Shown here: piece by piece, positions 16,707 through 25,771 of the stretch
Position numbering within the stretch: the stretch's first letter is position 1
Layout of the letters: the number at the start of each line of letters is the position of its first letter
Assembly (NCBI GenBank): GCA_963747515.1
Contig: CAVVFN010000002.1
Span: 62,001-126,000 of the forward strand
Source of the DNA: Mariniphaga sp963747515
Lineage (GTDB): Bacteria > Bacteroidota > Bacteroidia > Bacteroidales > Prolixibacteraceae
Reading direction: 5' to 3'
Length of the DNA stretch: 64,000 nt
Notes under the pieces: generated by a model
Database searches by the model: none
What the model was told of the DNA's origin: nothing
Seen by the model: the letters and a program-made list of their open reading frames with translations, nothing else
Position numbers and translations under genes: made by a program

Positions 16707-17999
16707 TTAAAAAAGCAATCTTACCTTCTTCTCGACATCCAGTGCATCCGGATAAATATCAAAAACCAGATCGGGTTTAAGGTAGAATAATTCTTTTTCT
16801 GCCTTGAATTTTTTCTCTCCTCCGCCGGTAATGTTCAGCATAATAAGGGCGTTTTTATCAATGCTTTTACTTTTTGTTGCTTCAATCAAAGTAGCCGTAG
16901 CTACAGCTGCGGCAGGATGTATATCGATACCTTCGGTTTCCTGAAAAATACCGGAGGCAAATCTTGCCTGCTCATTTGTGGCCAAAAGAACATCTCCCCC
17001 AGAGTCGGAGAGTGCATCAAAAAGACCACCTGCTACAGCGTAAGGCGGTTTCCGGTTCGACAGTACCTTGGCATCAATTTCTTCTACCTGCCTGCGGGCC
17101 AGGTTTTCATCGAGCGGAAGCATGGCACGTGAACCGGCCCTCCAGGCTTCATAAATTGGAATAAAAGGAACATTTTGAGAAACCATCAGTTTCATCTTAT
17201 TGGTACCAAACCGGCCGTCGGAAATTAACCGCAGGTTTGCTTCCCATGCTGCAATAGCGCCTGTTCCACTTCCTACTGCCTGGAAATAATACTCCGGAAT
17301 TTGCCCAATTGTGGTAACGGCGGAAAGCACTGTGGTAGCCATGCCATCGCGTCGGGCAATATTTTTTGCTCCACCTTCAGGGATAAAACCTTCCATGCCT
17401 GCAATAATGTTGGAAAGGTGGATGGCATCGAAATAATCGCTTCCGGAACGGCTGCAAATAAGTTTTACACACTTATTAAGTGGTTCATTAAACCATAGCG
17501 CACTCAGGTTGTCTTCGGGAACGCATATCAGCAGGGGAATGTTATTATCAGAACATACTTTGGCAAATGAACGTGATGTATTTCCCGCAGAAGCTACTAC
17601 CAGTACCTTATTCATTCCTGGTGTCATTCGTCCACAAACAGAATAGGCTTCAGTTTCCTTAAAACTGCAGGTAGACATTTTTCCTCCTTTTTCCGGCCAA
17701 TAGCCGCTGAATGTAATCCAGAGATTTTTAAGCCCCAATTTATCTGCCAGTCCTTTGCTTTTGTAAGTAACCGGTGCAGATGATCCTTTAAGTTTCCGGC
17801 TAACTGGCAGCCAATCGGCATATCGATACAACCCCCATGAATCGTTTTTAGTTTCAAGATACTTTTTGCTATATACAGCTCTGATTAGAGTTGGATTTGT
17901 TTCACCCGGTGCATCAAGAATCCATCCATTGTCGATAAATACCTTTCCGGTTCGAACCGACTGAAGTTGATAAAAGGTTTTAGTAAATTTGTTGCTCAT
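16707..17999 (-). CDS. PLP-dependent enzyme of the threonine synthase fold, probably cysteate synthase
   Basis: A 430-residue fold-type II PLP enzyme. The PLP lysine lies in MSTCSFKETEA, followed by VVASAGNTSRSFAKVC (phosphate/Asn loop), AVGSGTGAIAAWEA (glycine loop) and LNITGGGEKKF near the end. It is close to threonine synthase but the signature SFK is preceded by TC instead of TG, and SGYWPEKGGKMSTCSFKE is typical of proteins called cysteate synthase, which turns O-phosphoserine and sulfite into cysteate. In Bacteroidota cysteate feeds sulfonolipid (capnine) synthesis. The family call is from recalled motifs; threonine synthase is the alternative, but the length and the TC are unlike it. 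No acyltransferase partner is adjacent. Confidence 0.65.
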   Translation of the reverse strand: MSNKFTKTFYQLQSVRTGKVFIDNGWILDAPGETNPTLIRAVYSKKYLETKNDSWGLYRYADWLPVSRKLKGSSAPVTYKSKGLADKLGLKNLWITFSGYWPEKGGKMSTCSFKETEAYSVCGRMTPGMNKVLVVASAGNTSRSFAKVCSDNNIPLLICVPEDNLSALWFNEPLNKCVKLICSRSGSDYFDAIHLSNIIAGMEGFIPEGGAKNIARRDGMATTVLSAVTTIGQIPEYYFQAVGSGTGAIAAWEANLRLISDGRFGTNKMKLMVSQNVPFIPIYEAWRAGSRAMLPLDENLARRQVEEIDAKVLSNRKPPYAVAGGLFDALSDSGGDVLLATNEQARFASGIFQETEGIDIHPAAAVATATLIEATKSKSIDKNALIMLNITGGGEKKFKAEKELFYLKPDLVFDIYPDALDVEKKVRLLF

Positions 18000-18087
18000 A
18001 GCTATCCGTTAATGAGGAGCAAAAATAATAAATTGATGATGGAAAAAACTATTTTATGAATTTAGCTGCCCGCTTACGGTATTTCAA

Positions 18088-19029
18088 CTAAAAATATTTT
18101 GCGCGGATATAGCTTCTGCCAAAGAAGTCCATATTAAAGCCTAATGAAAACTCATACGTGCCATATTGATAGGGGAAAATTTCATTGTATGTTAAATCCA
18201 TGGCAAATCCCAGACGTAAATTATTATCCATTATCCATTGTGAAACGAAACTTACGGCATTTCCTGAGCGCATCATTAATCCCAGCCACAGTTGTTCGGC
18301 AAGCATAAAGTTTGCTCCCAGATCATATTGAAGGGGTAGCCCAAGTTCGGCTGTAATGAGCATCGTTGGTTTAAATATAAGGTAATTGTATTGGATGAAT
18401 CTAAACACATATCCTGCTGAAAGATAAATCGTTTGTACATGGGCTTCGATGTTATAATTATTAATGTTAGCCTTGTAATCATTCCGTAACATTTTAGGTA
18501 TAGAAAGACCAATGTAGTAATAGTCCTCATAAAGAAAGGCTCCAATTCCGAAGTTTGGCAGAAATTTTAAGTCAACATCTTCTGCAAATGCATGATCATA
18601 TTTTCCATCGGGATAAAGCTGGTATTGAGTGAGTGGATTTTTATAATTAATAAAGCCATACTTTAATCCCAAACGCAATCGTGTGCGGGGGGTGACGGCA
18701 ACTTCATAGGCATAGTCGCCAAAAATTCCCAGCTTATTTTCCAATCCGTAAAGATCACTGGTAACATTTAACCCAACAGCCACTTTATTGTTGAGGGGAG
18801 TGTAAAATGAAAAAACCTGTGTAAGTGGGGAACGATTGATTCCTGCCCATTGTTTGCGCACAAGAGAAGAGAACCCAACCTTTTCCCACATGCCGGCGTA
18901 TGCAGGATTAATGGGCTGGGTATTAAACATGTATTGGGTCAGTATTGGCTCCATCTGCCCATGACCTTGAATTGTAAATAAAAGCAGAAGCAAGTTTAAA
19001 GCCAGAGTTTGTTTTATCCAGTTTTTCAT
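18088..19029 (-). CDS. PorP/SprF family type IX secretion outer-membrane protein
   Basis: A 313-residue protein with a signal peptide (cleavage near GHGQ) and then the family opening MEPILTQYMFNTQPINPAYAGMWE, followed by RKQWAGINRSPLTQVFSFYTPL. The rest alternates aromatic beta strands as in an outer-membrane barrel, ending in an aromatic-rich strand (…DFFGRSYIRAKYF). PorP/SprF proteins serve T9SS-dependent secretion and gliding in Bacteroidota, and this fits the T9SS cargo encoded at 32-44 kb. No PorE/SprE or PorK-N genes are adjacent, so this is probably an orphan paralogue. Confidence 0.92.
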   Translation of the reverse strand: MKNWIKQTLALNLLLLLFTIQGHGQMEPILTQYMFNTQPINPAYAGMWEKVGFSSLVRKQWAGINRSPLTQVFSFYTPLNNKVAVGLNVTSDLYGLENKLGIFGDYAYEVAVTPRTRLRLGLKYGFINYKNPLTQYQLYPDGKYDHAFAEDVDLKFLPNFGIGAFLYEDYYYIGLSIPKMLRNDYKANINNYNIEAHVQTIYLSAGYVFRFIQYNYLIFKPTMLITAELGLPLQYDLGANFMLAEQLWLGLMMRSGNAVSFVSQWIMDNNLRLGFAMDLTYNEIFPYQYGTYEFSLGFNMDFFGRSYIRAKYF

Positions 19030-19241
19030 GTATTCCGGAACAAAAATTCCGTTCGAAAACTACGAATTTTAAGTGATATAAGCAATAGGAAGTTCTAATT
19101 ATTTGAAAGCGAGAGTTTTTAACTGTTCTCTTCTAATCTGAATTGTTGCACGGAAATAACTTTCCTTCAGTGGAAAAGGTTGATTGAGTTAAGACTGTCG
19201 GAATTTAATTCAAATAACTCCTTTTTTTTAATAAAGATTAT

Positions 19242-19249
19242 TATATTTG
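19242..19249 (+). promoter_or_regulatory. -7 box upstream of the SAM riboswitch
   Basis: TATATTTG is an exact TAnnTTTG match placed 11 bases before the P1 helix of the SAM-II aptamer, which puts the aptamer at the very 5' end of the mRNA. A T-rich tract lies at the -33 position instead of TTTG. Confidence 0.65.
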
Positions 19250-19257
19250 TCGTCGCT

Positions 19258-19311
19258 ACGTGGAAAGATTTGAGATTGATTGCAACCACAGGAAAAAATG
19301 CTAAAGCAATC
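19258..19311 (+). promoter_or_regulatory. SAM-II riboswitch (SAM_alpha / metA motif) in the metK leader
   Basis: The conserved SAM-II elements occur in the right order and spacing: P1 5' strand GTGG (19260-19263), the loop AAAGATTTG (19264-19272), a P2 5' strand GATTG (19274-19278), the conserved TTGCAACC (19280-19287) whose end CCAC (19286-19289) closes P1, an A-rich linker, GCTAAA (19300-19305) and the P2 3' strand CAATC (19307-19311), which completes the pseudoknot. SAM-II binds S-adenosylmethionine. It lies 137 bases before metK, the gene making SAM, so feedback control is expected. The distance to the start codon argues against simple ribosome-site sequestration. Confidence 0.9.
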
Positions 19312-19322
19312 GTGCTTTTTTT
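19303..19322 (+). terminator. Terminator-like hairpin overlapping the SAM-II pseudoknot
   Basis: AAAGCA (19303-19308) pairs with TGCTTT (19313-19318) around ATCG and ends in a run of seven T (19316-19322). Its left arm and loop include the 3' strand of the aptamer pseudoknot (19307-19311), so the two structures exclude each other. The stem is short, so its strength as a terminator is uncertain. Confidence 0.5.
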
Positions 19323-19447
19323 CAATTCCTTCAATCCATAACATCACGCAGCCTAAAAATTATTGTTTAACAATTTGAATTTTAGTATATAACCACAGCA
19401 GTTTGTATGTATAATATACGTTAAAATCAAATTAAATATTTAGGAAT

Positions 19448-20704
19448 ATGAGTTATTTATTTACAAGTGAATCGGTTTCCGAAGGGCATCCCGATAAGGT
19501 ATCCGATCAGATTTCTGATGCATTGCTGGATGAATTTCTGGCATTTGACAGTAATTCAAAAGTTGCTATTGAAACATTGGTGACTACCGGACAGGTGGTG
19601 GTTGCCGGGGAAGTAAAATCCAAAACGTATGTTGATGTTCAGGAGGTAACCCGTCGTGTTATTAATAAAATTGGATACACAAAAGGAGAATATCGTTTCG
19701 AGGGCGATTCCTGCGGAGTTCTGGTTGCTATTCATGAGCAAAGCCCTGATATCAACCGAGGTGTTGATAGAATTGACAGATACGATCAGGGGGCTGGCGA
19801 TCAGGGGATGATGTTTGGCTATGCGTGTAAAGATACCGATAATTATATGCCGCTGCCCCTGGAATTGTCGCATGTTATCCTGAAAGAACTGGCGGCAATA
19901 AGGCGTGAAGGTAAGGAAATGATGTATCTCAGGCCCGATTCAAAATCACAGGTTACCATCGAATATTCCGATGAAAACATTCCTTTGAAGGTACATACAA
20001 TTGTAGTTTCCACTCAGCACGATGAGTTTGATGCTGATGAGCCTATGCTTGCCAAAATAAAAGAAGATGTTATTAATATTTTGATACCCAGAGTTAAGGC
20101 TAATTTGCCAGAACGGGTGCAAATGCTTTTTGGAAATGATATTTTTTACCATGTAAATCCCACCGGGAAATTTGTAATCGGCGGTCCTCACGGAGATACA
20201 GGCCTTACAGGTCGAAAAATTATTGTTGATACTTATGGCGGACGGGGTGCGCACGGTGGAGGCGCTTTTTCAGGAAAAGACCCTTCTAAAGTGGATCGTT
20301 CAGCAGCCTATGCTGCCAGGCATATTGCTAAAAATCTGGTAGCTGCCGGTGTAGCTGATGAGGTTCTTGTTCAGTTGGCTTATGCTATTGGTGTCGCCCA
20401 CCCTGTAGGGGTTTATGTGAATACATATGGAAGAAAAAATGTTGCTTTTTCTGATGGAGATATTGCAGAGAAAATCCAGAATATTTTTGATCTGCGTCCC
20501 GCTGCCATTGAAGAACGGCTTAATCTTCGCAACCCAATTTATTTTGAAACAGCTGCCTATGGCCATATGGGCCGTTCTTCTGTTAAAGTAACGAAAAAGT
20601 TCGAATCAGTTTATGAAAATGAACCTGCTGTAAAAGAGGTGGAACTTTTTACATGGGAAAAACTGGATTTTGTTGATACCATAAGAAATACTTTTGGAAT
20701 TTGA
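19448..20704 (+). CDS. metK: S-adenosylmethionine synthetase
   Basis: The 418-residue cytosolic enzyme that joins methionine and ATP to SAM. All three domains are complete: SESVSEGHPDKVSDQISDALLDEFL at the start (His and Asp bind ATP/Mg), GAGDQGMMFGYA (methionine loop), the P-loop-like GGPHGDTGLTGRKIIVDTYGG and GGGAFSGKDPSKVDRSAAY. The slightly long C-terminus (GRSSVKVTKKFESVYENEPAVKEVELFTWEKLD) is usual in Bacteroidota. Transcribed behind the SAM-II riboswitch and closed by its own terminator, it is a one-gene unit under product control. Confidence 0.98.
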   Translation: MSYLFTSESVSEGHPDKVSDQISDALLDEFLAFDSNSKVAIETLVTTGQVVVAGEVKSKTYVDVQEVTRRVINKIGYTKGEYRFEGDSCGVLVAIHEQSPDINRGVDRIDRYDQGAGDQGMMFGYACKDTDNYMPLPLELSHVILKELAAIRREGKEMMYLRPDSKSQVTIEYSDENIPLKVHTIVVSTQHDEFDADEPMLAKIKEDVINILIPRVKANLPERVQMLFGNDIFYHVNPTGKFVIGGPHGDTGLTGRKIIVDTYGGRGAHGGGAFSGKDPSKVDRSAAYAARHIAKNLVAAGVADEVLVQLAYAIGVAHPVGVYVNTYGRKNVAFSDGDIAEKIQNIFDLRPAAIEERLNLRNPIYFETAAYGHMGRSSVKVTKKFESVYENEPAVKEVELFTWEKLDFVDTIRNTFGI

Positions 20705-20732
20705 TTGCTTCGGATATTGATTTATACGCTGA

Positions 20733-20767
20733 GGGGGATGTTTCTTTTGATTCATCTCCTTTTTTTA
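20733..20767 (+). terminator. Rho-independent terminator after metK
   Basis: GGGGATG (20734-20740) pairs with CATCTCC (20753-20759), with one G-U pair, around a 12-base loop, and is followed by eight T. It starts 29 bases after the metK stop. Confidence 0.7.
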
Positions 20768-20849
20768 TTTTTTAATTGCCTTTTTGTAACTTATAATGGC
20801 TTTTAACGAATAATTTTAGGGTAACATGTTCAATTAATACCTGAAAGTC

Positions 20850-21947
20850 ATGAAAGAAAAACTGGTCACCATTGTGGTATTGCCTTATTCCAAAGCTCAA
20901 ATGTTAAGATTACGACTGGAAGAACAAGGGATAGAAAGTGAACTCGAGGAAATCAATCTTATGGAAGATGCCGCTGCATCAGTGAAAGTAAGAATTCTTG
21001 ATAAAGAAATCTGGAATGCAATGCCCATTCTGGAGGAGTTTTTAGGTAAAAAACCTGAATTGCAACAACAAATTGAACAAAAAGATGAGCATATCCTGGT
21101 TCCGGTCGACTTTTCCCCGGTTTCATTTATTACCTGCAAACTTGCATTTAATGTTGCTTCACATTTGCAGGTAAAGCTGGTATTTATGCATTGTTACATT
21201 AACCCGGTAATTCATTCAGTGCCATATGCTGATGTATATGTTTATGATTCCACTTTATTACAAAGGATGGATGATTCAGAAAAAAATGCCAATAAAAGGT
21301 TCAGGGGATTTATTCAAAAGCTTTCGGGCGAAGTGGGAAAAGAAAAATGGAATTCGGTAGAAACGGAATATATTATTAAACCGGGTTATGCTGATGAAGA
21401 TATTCTTGCCTATGCTCATGAAAATAATTCGAGACTTATTGTGATGGGTACAGGTGGTGATTCGGAAATTACTGTAGGCAGTGTAACTGCCGATGTCATT
21501 TATAATGCAAAAGTTCCGGTTCTTGTAATTCCGGAGAAAATGCCTGAAATGGAAATCCGTGATTTTAACAAGGTGCTTTATGCCACCAATTTCGATGAAA
21601 AAGATTTTGTTGCCATAGAAAAGCTAATAGGAATACTCAAACCTTTCGATGTAAAGGTTTATTGCATTCATGTTGGCAAAGAAGACTCTTCTGAATGGAA
21701 CCAGGCAAGGCTGGAGGGAATGAAAGACATCCTTAAAAAGAAATATGCCGAAAAGGATTTTGATTGCCGGCTGCTGGTGGGAAAAAACCTTTTGGAGGAA
21801 ATTGACAGATTCATTGAAGAAGAAAATATCGATATCATTTCCCTTACTACCCATAAGCGGAATATGATTTCACAGATCTTTAATCCCAGTGTGGCAAAAA
21901 AAATGGTCTTTCACGCCAAAACTCCGTTGCTGGTATTTCATGCCTGA
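20850..21947 (+). CDS. Tandem universal stress protein with an extra N-terminal domain
   Basis: A 365-residue protein with three parts. Residues 1-75 (LVTIVVLPYSKAQMLRLRLEEQGIESELEEINL) resemble the DUF2007-like signal-transducing domain. Two UspA domains follow: about 84-232, opening ILVPVDFSPVSFITCKLAFNVA and ending GSVTADVIYNAKVPVLVIPE with the G(x)9G(S/T)-type nucleotide loop, and about 240-365, opening KVLYATNFDEKD and ending SQIFNPSVAKKMVFHAKTPLLVFHA. The first domain keeps the VMGTGGDSEITVGS ATP-binding loop; the second, with SLTTHKRNMISQIFNPSV, has a degenerate one. The role is probably stress sensing by nucleotide binding. Confidence 0.88.
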   Translation: MKEKLVTIVVLPYSKAQMLRLRLEEQGIESELEEINLMEDAAASVKVRILDKEIWNAMPILEEFLGKKPELQQQIEQKDEHILVPVDFSPVSFITCKLAFNVASHLQVKLVFMHCYINPVIHSVPYADVYVYDSTLLQRMDDSEKNANKRFRGFIQKLSGEVGKEKWNSVETEYIIKPGYADEDILAYAHENNSRLIVMGTGGDSEITVGSVTADVIYNAKVPVLVIPEKMPEMEIRDFNKVLYATNFDEKDFVAIEKLIGILKPFDVKVYCIHVGKEDSSEWNQARLEGMKDILKKKYAEKDFDCRLLVGKNLLEEIDRFIEEENIDIISLTTHKRNMISQIFNPSVAKKMVFHAKTPLLVFHA

Positions 21948-21997
21948 GGTATTTTCAGAAAAATAAAGGAAGTATATAATGTGTGAAAGCTATAAAA

Positions 21998-23035
21998 TTA
22001 GCCGGTTTGGGGAAACTGCATATCTCTAAGTAGAATTTCTGTTGTTTGTTTTACTGAATTCTGCACCGGCAAGTAATCGAAACCGGTTAACCGGGTTATT
22101 TTGCTTCCGTCATATTCATTCAATGAATTGGCTGCTGCTGCTATTTCCTGTGTAACAGGGATTTTCTTTTTTGAAAAAGTGTTTAACAGGATGCCCAATC
22201 GCCAGGCAAAACCAAGCATCAACCCGGAAGCAAACCTTGATGGCCGTGGCTTATGTAAATAATCGGCAATGAGGTTAAACAGCTGCTGATAACTCCAATT
22301 TTCAGAATTCAGGAGAAAACGCTGGTTTTTACACCTGTCGAAATTCTCATCCTGCATCAATAAGATCATTGCCTTTACCACGTCCTTTACATCCACAAAT
22401 CCTGTCACTCCTTTAGTGAAGAACTGCAATCCATCCCATACTGTCTTAAATAGTTTTGGGCTGCCTGTATCCCAGTTACCAGGCCCCAGAACAATGGAAG
22501 GATTGACAATGACGGCATCCAGTCCTTCTTCCATTCCCCTCCAAATTTCTGCTTCAGAGAAAAACTTGCTTTCAGAGTAGGCTGTTATTTTTTTTGAAGG
22601 CACCCAATTGGTTTGTTCATCGGTCGCAAATCCATTTTGACGGGGACCTAATGCCGATACTGAACTTACGTGACAGAATTTCTTAATTCCATTTTCAAGA
22701 GATGCATTTACTACATTTGCTGTTCCTTCCACATTGTTGCTTATCATCTTTCTGCTGTCGCCTTTTTTAAACGAAATTATTGCAGCGCAATGATATACTT
22801 CTTCTGCTCCTGCAATCAGCTTTTCCAGTGAAAAATAATCAAGCACATCACCATTTACCCATTCAATCTGTGAAAACAATTCTTCAGGGTTATTATTGTA
22901 GTAGGAAAAAATTTTAAACACCTGATCTGTATTGCTCGAATTGCGTTTCAGAGCTCTTACCTTTTTCCCTCTGGAAAGCAGTTCATACAGTAAATGCGAA
23001 CCTATTAATCCCGTGCTTCCGGTTACAAAAATCAT
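21998..23035 (-). CDS. NAD-dependent epimerase/dehydratase (extended SDR)
   Basis: A protein of about 345 residues with the extended short-chain dehydrogenase fold: MIFVTGSTGLIGSHLLYELL binds the dinucleotide, VYHCAAIISF and HVSSVSALG carry the substrate loop and the catalytic serine, and YSESKFFSE the YxxxK pair. Near the end a 3-beta-HSD/dihydroflavonol reductase-like stretch (NPSIVLGPGNW, GVTGFVDVKDVVKAMILLM) suggests a ketone or sugar substrate. I use the ATG at 23033-23035 since the nucleotide fold begins there; a longer frame adds 13 unlikely residues. The substrate is not known. Confidence 0.88.
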   Translation of the reverse strand: MIFVTGSTGLIGSHLLYELLSRGKKVRALKRNSSNTDQVFKIFSYYNNNPEELFSQIEWVNGDVLDYFSLEKLIAGAEEVYHCAAIISFKKGDSRKMISNNVEGTANVVNASLENGIKKFCHVSSVSALGPRQNGFATDEQTNWVPSKKITAYSESKFFSEAEIWRGMEEGLDAVIVNPSIVLGPGNWDTGSPKLFKTVWDGLQFFTKGVTGFVDVKDVVKAMILLMQDENFDRCKNQRFLLNSENWSYQQLFNLIADYLHKPRPSRFASGLMLGFAWRLGILLNTFSKKKIPVTQEIAAAANSLNEYDGSKITRLTGFDYLPVQNSVKQTTEILLRDMQFPQTG

Positions 23036-23143
23036 AGAAAGTTTTTTTGTAAAGATAGAAAAATAAAAAGCCACTGTGGATTCCGATTTTCAGGGCAATA
23101 AAGGCCCTTTTTAACTGGATGGACTTTCGAATAAATTTTCAGT

Positions 23144-23617
23144 TTATGGTTTTAATACCTTTTCTCCGAATTTTTTGGCTGTAATTTTTTCAATGTTTAC
23201 TTTTATTATTCCTACATTTTTTACTGCCGGAGAATTAAATTTAAATCTGCGATCACTGTACTGAGCCATTATCAGGTGAAGACAGCGTTCTTTTTCATTG
23301 AAATCTTCAACAAATGCAATTGTTCCTTCCACAATTACTGATGTTGATACCATCCGGTAACTGCATCCAACCCGCTCGTCCTGCCACGCAAGACTGTCTC
23401 CCCTGGTCCAGTTAATACAAACATTTGGATTTTGCTTCATTGTTTCCCACATCCGGCCGCTTTGAGCCGAATGAAGAAGTACCACATCACCATCAAGGGC
23501 AAAATTCATGGGTAAAATGTAGGGTACATCGTTAACCGACATGGCCACATTGCATATTTTACACGATTTGATTATTTCATCGATTTTTTCCCGTTGGTCA
23601 ATACTAACTGTTCGCAT
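23144..23617 (-). CDS. Pyridoxamine 5'-phosphate oxidase-like FMN-binding protein
   Basis: A 157-residue split-barrel flavin protein of the NimA/PNPOx-like group. Typical pieces are KICNVAMSVNDVPYILPMNFALDGDVVLLHSAQSGRMWETMKQNPNVCINW, where the aligned strands and the 'SA..G' loop hold FMN phosphate, and SYRMVSTSVIVEGTIAFVEDFNEKERCLHLIMAQY. Relatives include 5-nitroimidazole resistance proteins, but most members have unknown reductase or flavin-storage roles. It lies 7 bases downstream of dnaG (the first base after its TAG/TAA gap) on the same strand, so it is probably in the dnaG transcript. Confidence 0.87.
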   Translation of the reverse strand: MRTVSIDQREKIDEIIKSCKICNVAMSVNDVPYILPMNFALDGDVVLLHSAQSGRMWETMKQNPNVCINWTRGDSLAWQDERVGCSYRMVSTSVIVEGTIAFVEDFNEKERCLHLIMAQYSDRRFKFNSPAVKNVGIIKVNIEKITAKKFGEKVLKP

Positions 23618-23623
23618 GTAAAT

Positions 23624-25585
23624 TCAGTTTATGGCCCGGCTTCCGAGCTTGTCCGACAAAGATTTTTCGACCCTTTTCAGGTTCATGTACTTCGATTGCT
23701 CTTCAATAACTAAATCAAAATTATTTTTTTTAAAAGCGGAATCGATGGCTTTTTCAATATCAGCCATCATCAGTTTAATTTTTCGAAGCTTATATTCATT
23801 AATGATTCGGGGGACCAGGTATTCGAGTATTTCCTCTTCTTTTTCTGTGAAAGCCCCGGCTTTTGTCCAGCGTTTGCTTTCAAAAAATTTTTCCGACAGC
23901 AAATCGGAAGCCAACTTGCTCACACCTGCCACCGGATGGTATATAAAGTGCTTCCACGGGTCAAAGTTTCCGCTTTCAAGATTGTCTTTCACGTCATAAA
24001 AAATGCGTCTGAAAAGTGCATTTTCAGGCAGAAGGTTATCCTCTTCAAGTTCTTCAATCATATATTCACCAACTTTCACCTGAATAACTTCCCCTGGATT
24101 TTCACCTTCTTGTTCGTACAAAACCGTATTGCAATGTTTTAACAAAAAACGCAGGTATTCCATTTCTTCCACAAAAAGTTCCGACTGTTCCGGTACTTCT
24201 TCATTTGATTTGTCCGATTTTACCGGTTCTGCAAAAGCACCTGCCTGCTGGCCCCGCATCTCCTTTTTGTGGAAATCTTCATTTTGTTTGTGCTTTTGTT
24301 TCCGGATTTCCGTGTACAGGATATCTTCGTTTACATCCAGCAATTTACTGCATTCCTTAATGTATACCGAACGGGTAATGGCATCAGGAATTACTGCAAC
24401 CGAGCGGATGACATCGGAGATGAGTCTTGACCTGGCAATCGGATCCTTTTCGGCATTTTGTAACAACAGATTGGTTTTAAACCGGATAAAATCGGTTTCA
24501 TGCTCTGCCAGGTAAGTCTGAAATCCGCTGGCACCTTTTTTTCTGGCAAATGAATCGGGATCCTCACCATCGGGCAGGAGCAGTACTTTTACATTCATTC
24601 CTTCCTGAAGGACAAGGTCAATTCCCCTCAGCGATGCCTTAATTCCTGCCGCATCGCCATCGTATATGATGGTTATATTTGGTGTGAAGCGTTTTATCAG
24701 CCTTACCTGGTCAGGAGTAAGTGCCGTACCCGACGAGGCAACTACATTTTCAATACCTGCCTGGTGCATGGAAAGAACATCCGTATAACCTTCCACCAGG
24801 TAGCATTTTTCGGAACGTGTCATTTCCCTCCTTGCCTGAAATATACCATAGAGCACCCTGCTTTTATGATAGATTTCCGACTCAGGGGAATTTAAATACT
24901 TAGCCGTCTTTGAATCTTCCTTTAACAGGCGTCCGCCAAAAGCAATGACCCGTCCTGCCAGATTGTGAATGGGAAATATAACCCTGCCTGAAAAACGGTC
25001 GCGTATCCAGTCGTCACGTTTTATAGTTAAACCTGCTTTTTCAAGAAAGTCAAGTTTGTATCCTTGTTTTTGAGCAGCTTCCGTGAAAGGTGCCTTCCCG
25101 TCGATTGCATAGCCAAGCTCAAATTTTTTAACAATATCGTCACGAAAGCCTCTTTCTCTGAAATAGCTAAGCCCAATGGTACGGCCTTCATTATCGTCCC
25201 ATAGGGTGCGGGTGAAAAATTTCTGGGCAAAAGCCGAAACAATCATTAGGCTTTCCCGCTCATCTTTAAGTTGTTTTTGCTGTTCCGTTTCCTCCTCTTC
25301 CACCACGTCGATGCTGTATTTGCGCGCAAGCCATTTAAGTGCTTCCGGATAACTCAGGTTCTCATGATCCATGATAAAATTCACTGCATTTCCTCCTTTT
25401 CCACAGCCGAAACATTTGTATATCCCTTTGGCAGGGGAGACTGTGAAAGAAGGTGTTTTTTCATTGTGAAACGGGCACAGACCCAATAGATTCACCCCAC
25501 GCCGGCGCAGGGTGATAAAATCCGAAACGACTTCAGTAATGTCCGAAGTATCCAGGATCCGCTGTATGGTGGAATGATCAATCAT
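23624..25585 (-). CDS. dnaG: DNA primase
   Basis: A 653-residue primase that makes RNA primers at the replication fork. The N-terminal zinc ribbon is complete (LCPFHNEKTPSFTVSP … YKCFGCGKGG, a CHC2 set), the RNA polymerase core shows SGRVIFPIHNLAGRVIAFGGR, the Toprim motif YLVEGYTDVLSMHQAGIENVVASSGTAL and the metal-binding YDGDAAGIKASLRG. The C-terminal helicase-binding region is poorly conserved as usual. I choose the ATG at 25583-25585 (MIDHSTIQRIL), the family's normal opening, over a start three codons upstream. The PNPOx-like gene follows 6 bases after its stop. Confidence 0.96.
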   Translation of the reverse strand: MIDHSTIQRILDTSDITEVVSDFITLRRRGVNLLGLCPFHNEKTPSFTVSPAKGIYKCFGCGKGGNAVNFIMDHENLSYPEALKWLARKYSIDVVEEEETEQQKQLKDERESLMIVSAFAQKFFTRTLWDDNEGRTIGLSYFRERGFRDDIVKKFELGYAIDGKAPFTEAAQKQGYKLDFLEKAGLTIKRDDWIRDRFSGRVIFPIHNLAGRVIAFGGRLLKEDSKTAKYLNSPESEIYHKSRVLYGIFQARREMTRSEKCYLVEGYTDVLSMHQAGIENVVASSGTALTPDQVRLIKRFTPNITIIYDGDAAGIKASLRGIDLVLQEGMNVKVLLLPDGEDPDSFARKKGASGFQTYLAEHETDFIRFKTNLLLQNAEKDPIARSRLISDVIRSVAVIPDAITRSVYIKECSKLLDVNEDILYTEIRKQKHKQNEDFHKKEMRGQQAGAFAEPVKSDKSNEEVPEQSELFVEEMEYLRFLLKHCNTVLYEQEGENPGEVIQVKVGEYMIEELEEDNLLPENALFRRIFYDVKDNLESGNFDPWKHFIYHPVAGVSKLASDLLSEKFFESKRWTKAGAFTEKEEEILEYLVPRIINEYKLRKIKLMMADIEKAIDSAFKKNNFDLVIEEQSKYMNLKRVEKSLSDKLGSRAIN

Positions 25586-25771
25586 GAGCTGCAAATGTAG
25601 CTATTTTGACTATAGGTTTTTCAGAAAAACGCTCACTTAAGGAGATCAATACAGGAAAAATATTTTTAGGGTCTACTGCCTGGGAAAAGTTAAGAAAAGC
25701 CTCGCGGATGAATTATTTTTCCTTAAATTTTTAAGTTTTTGACTTATCTTTAAGCCAGAATCTTTTTGCCG

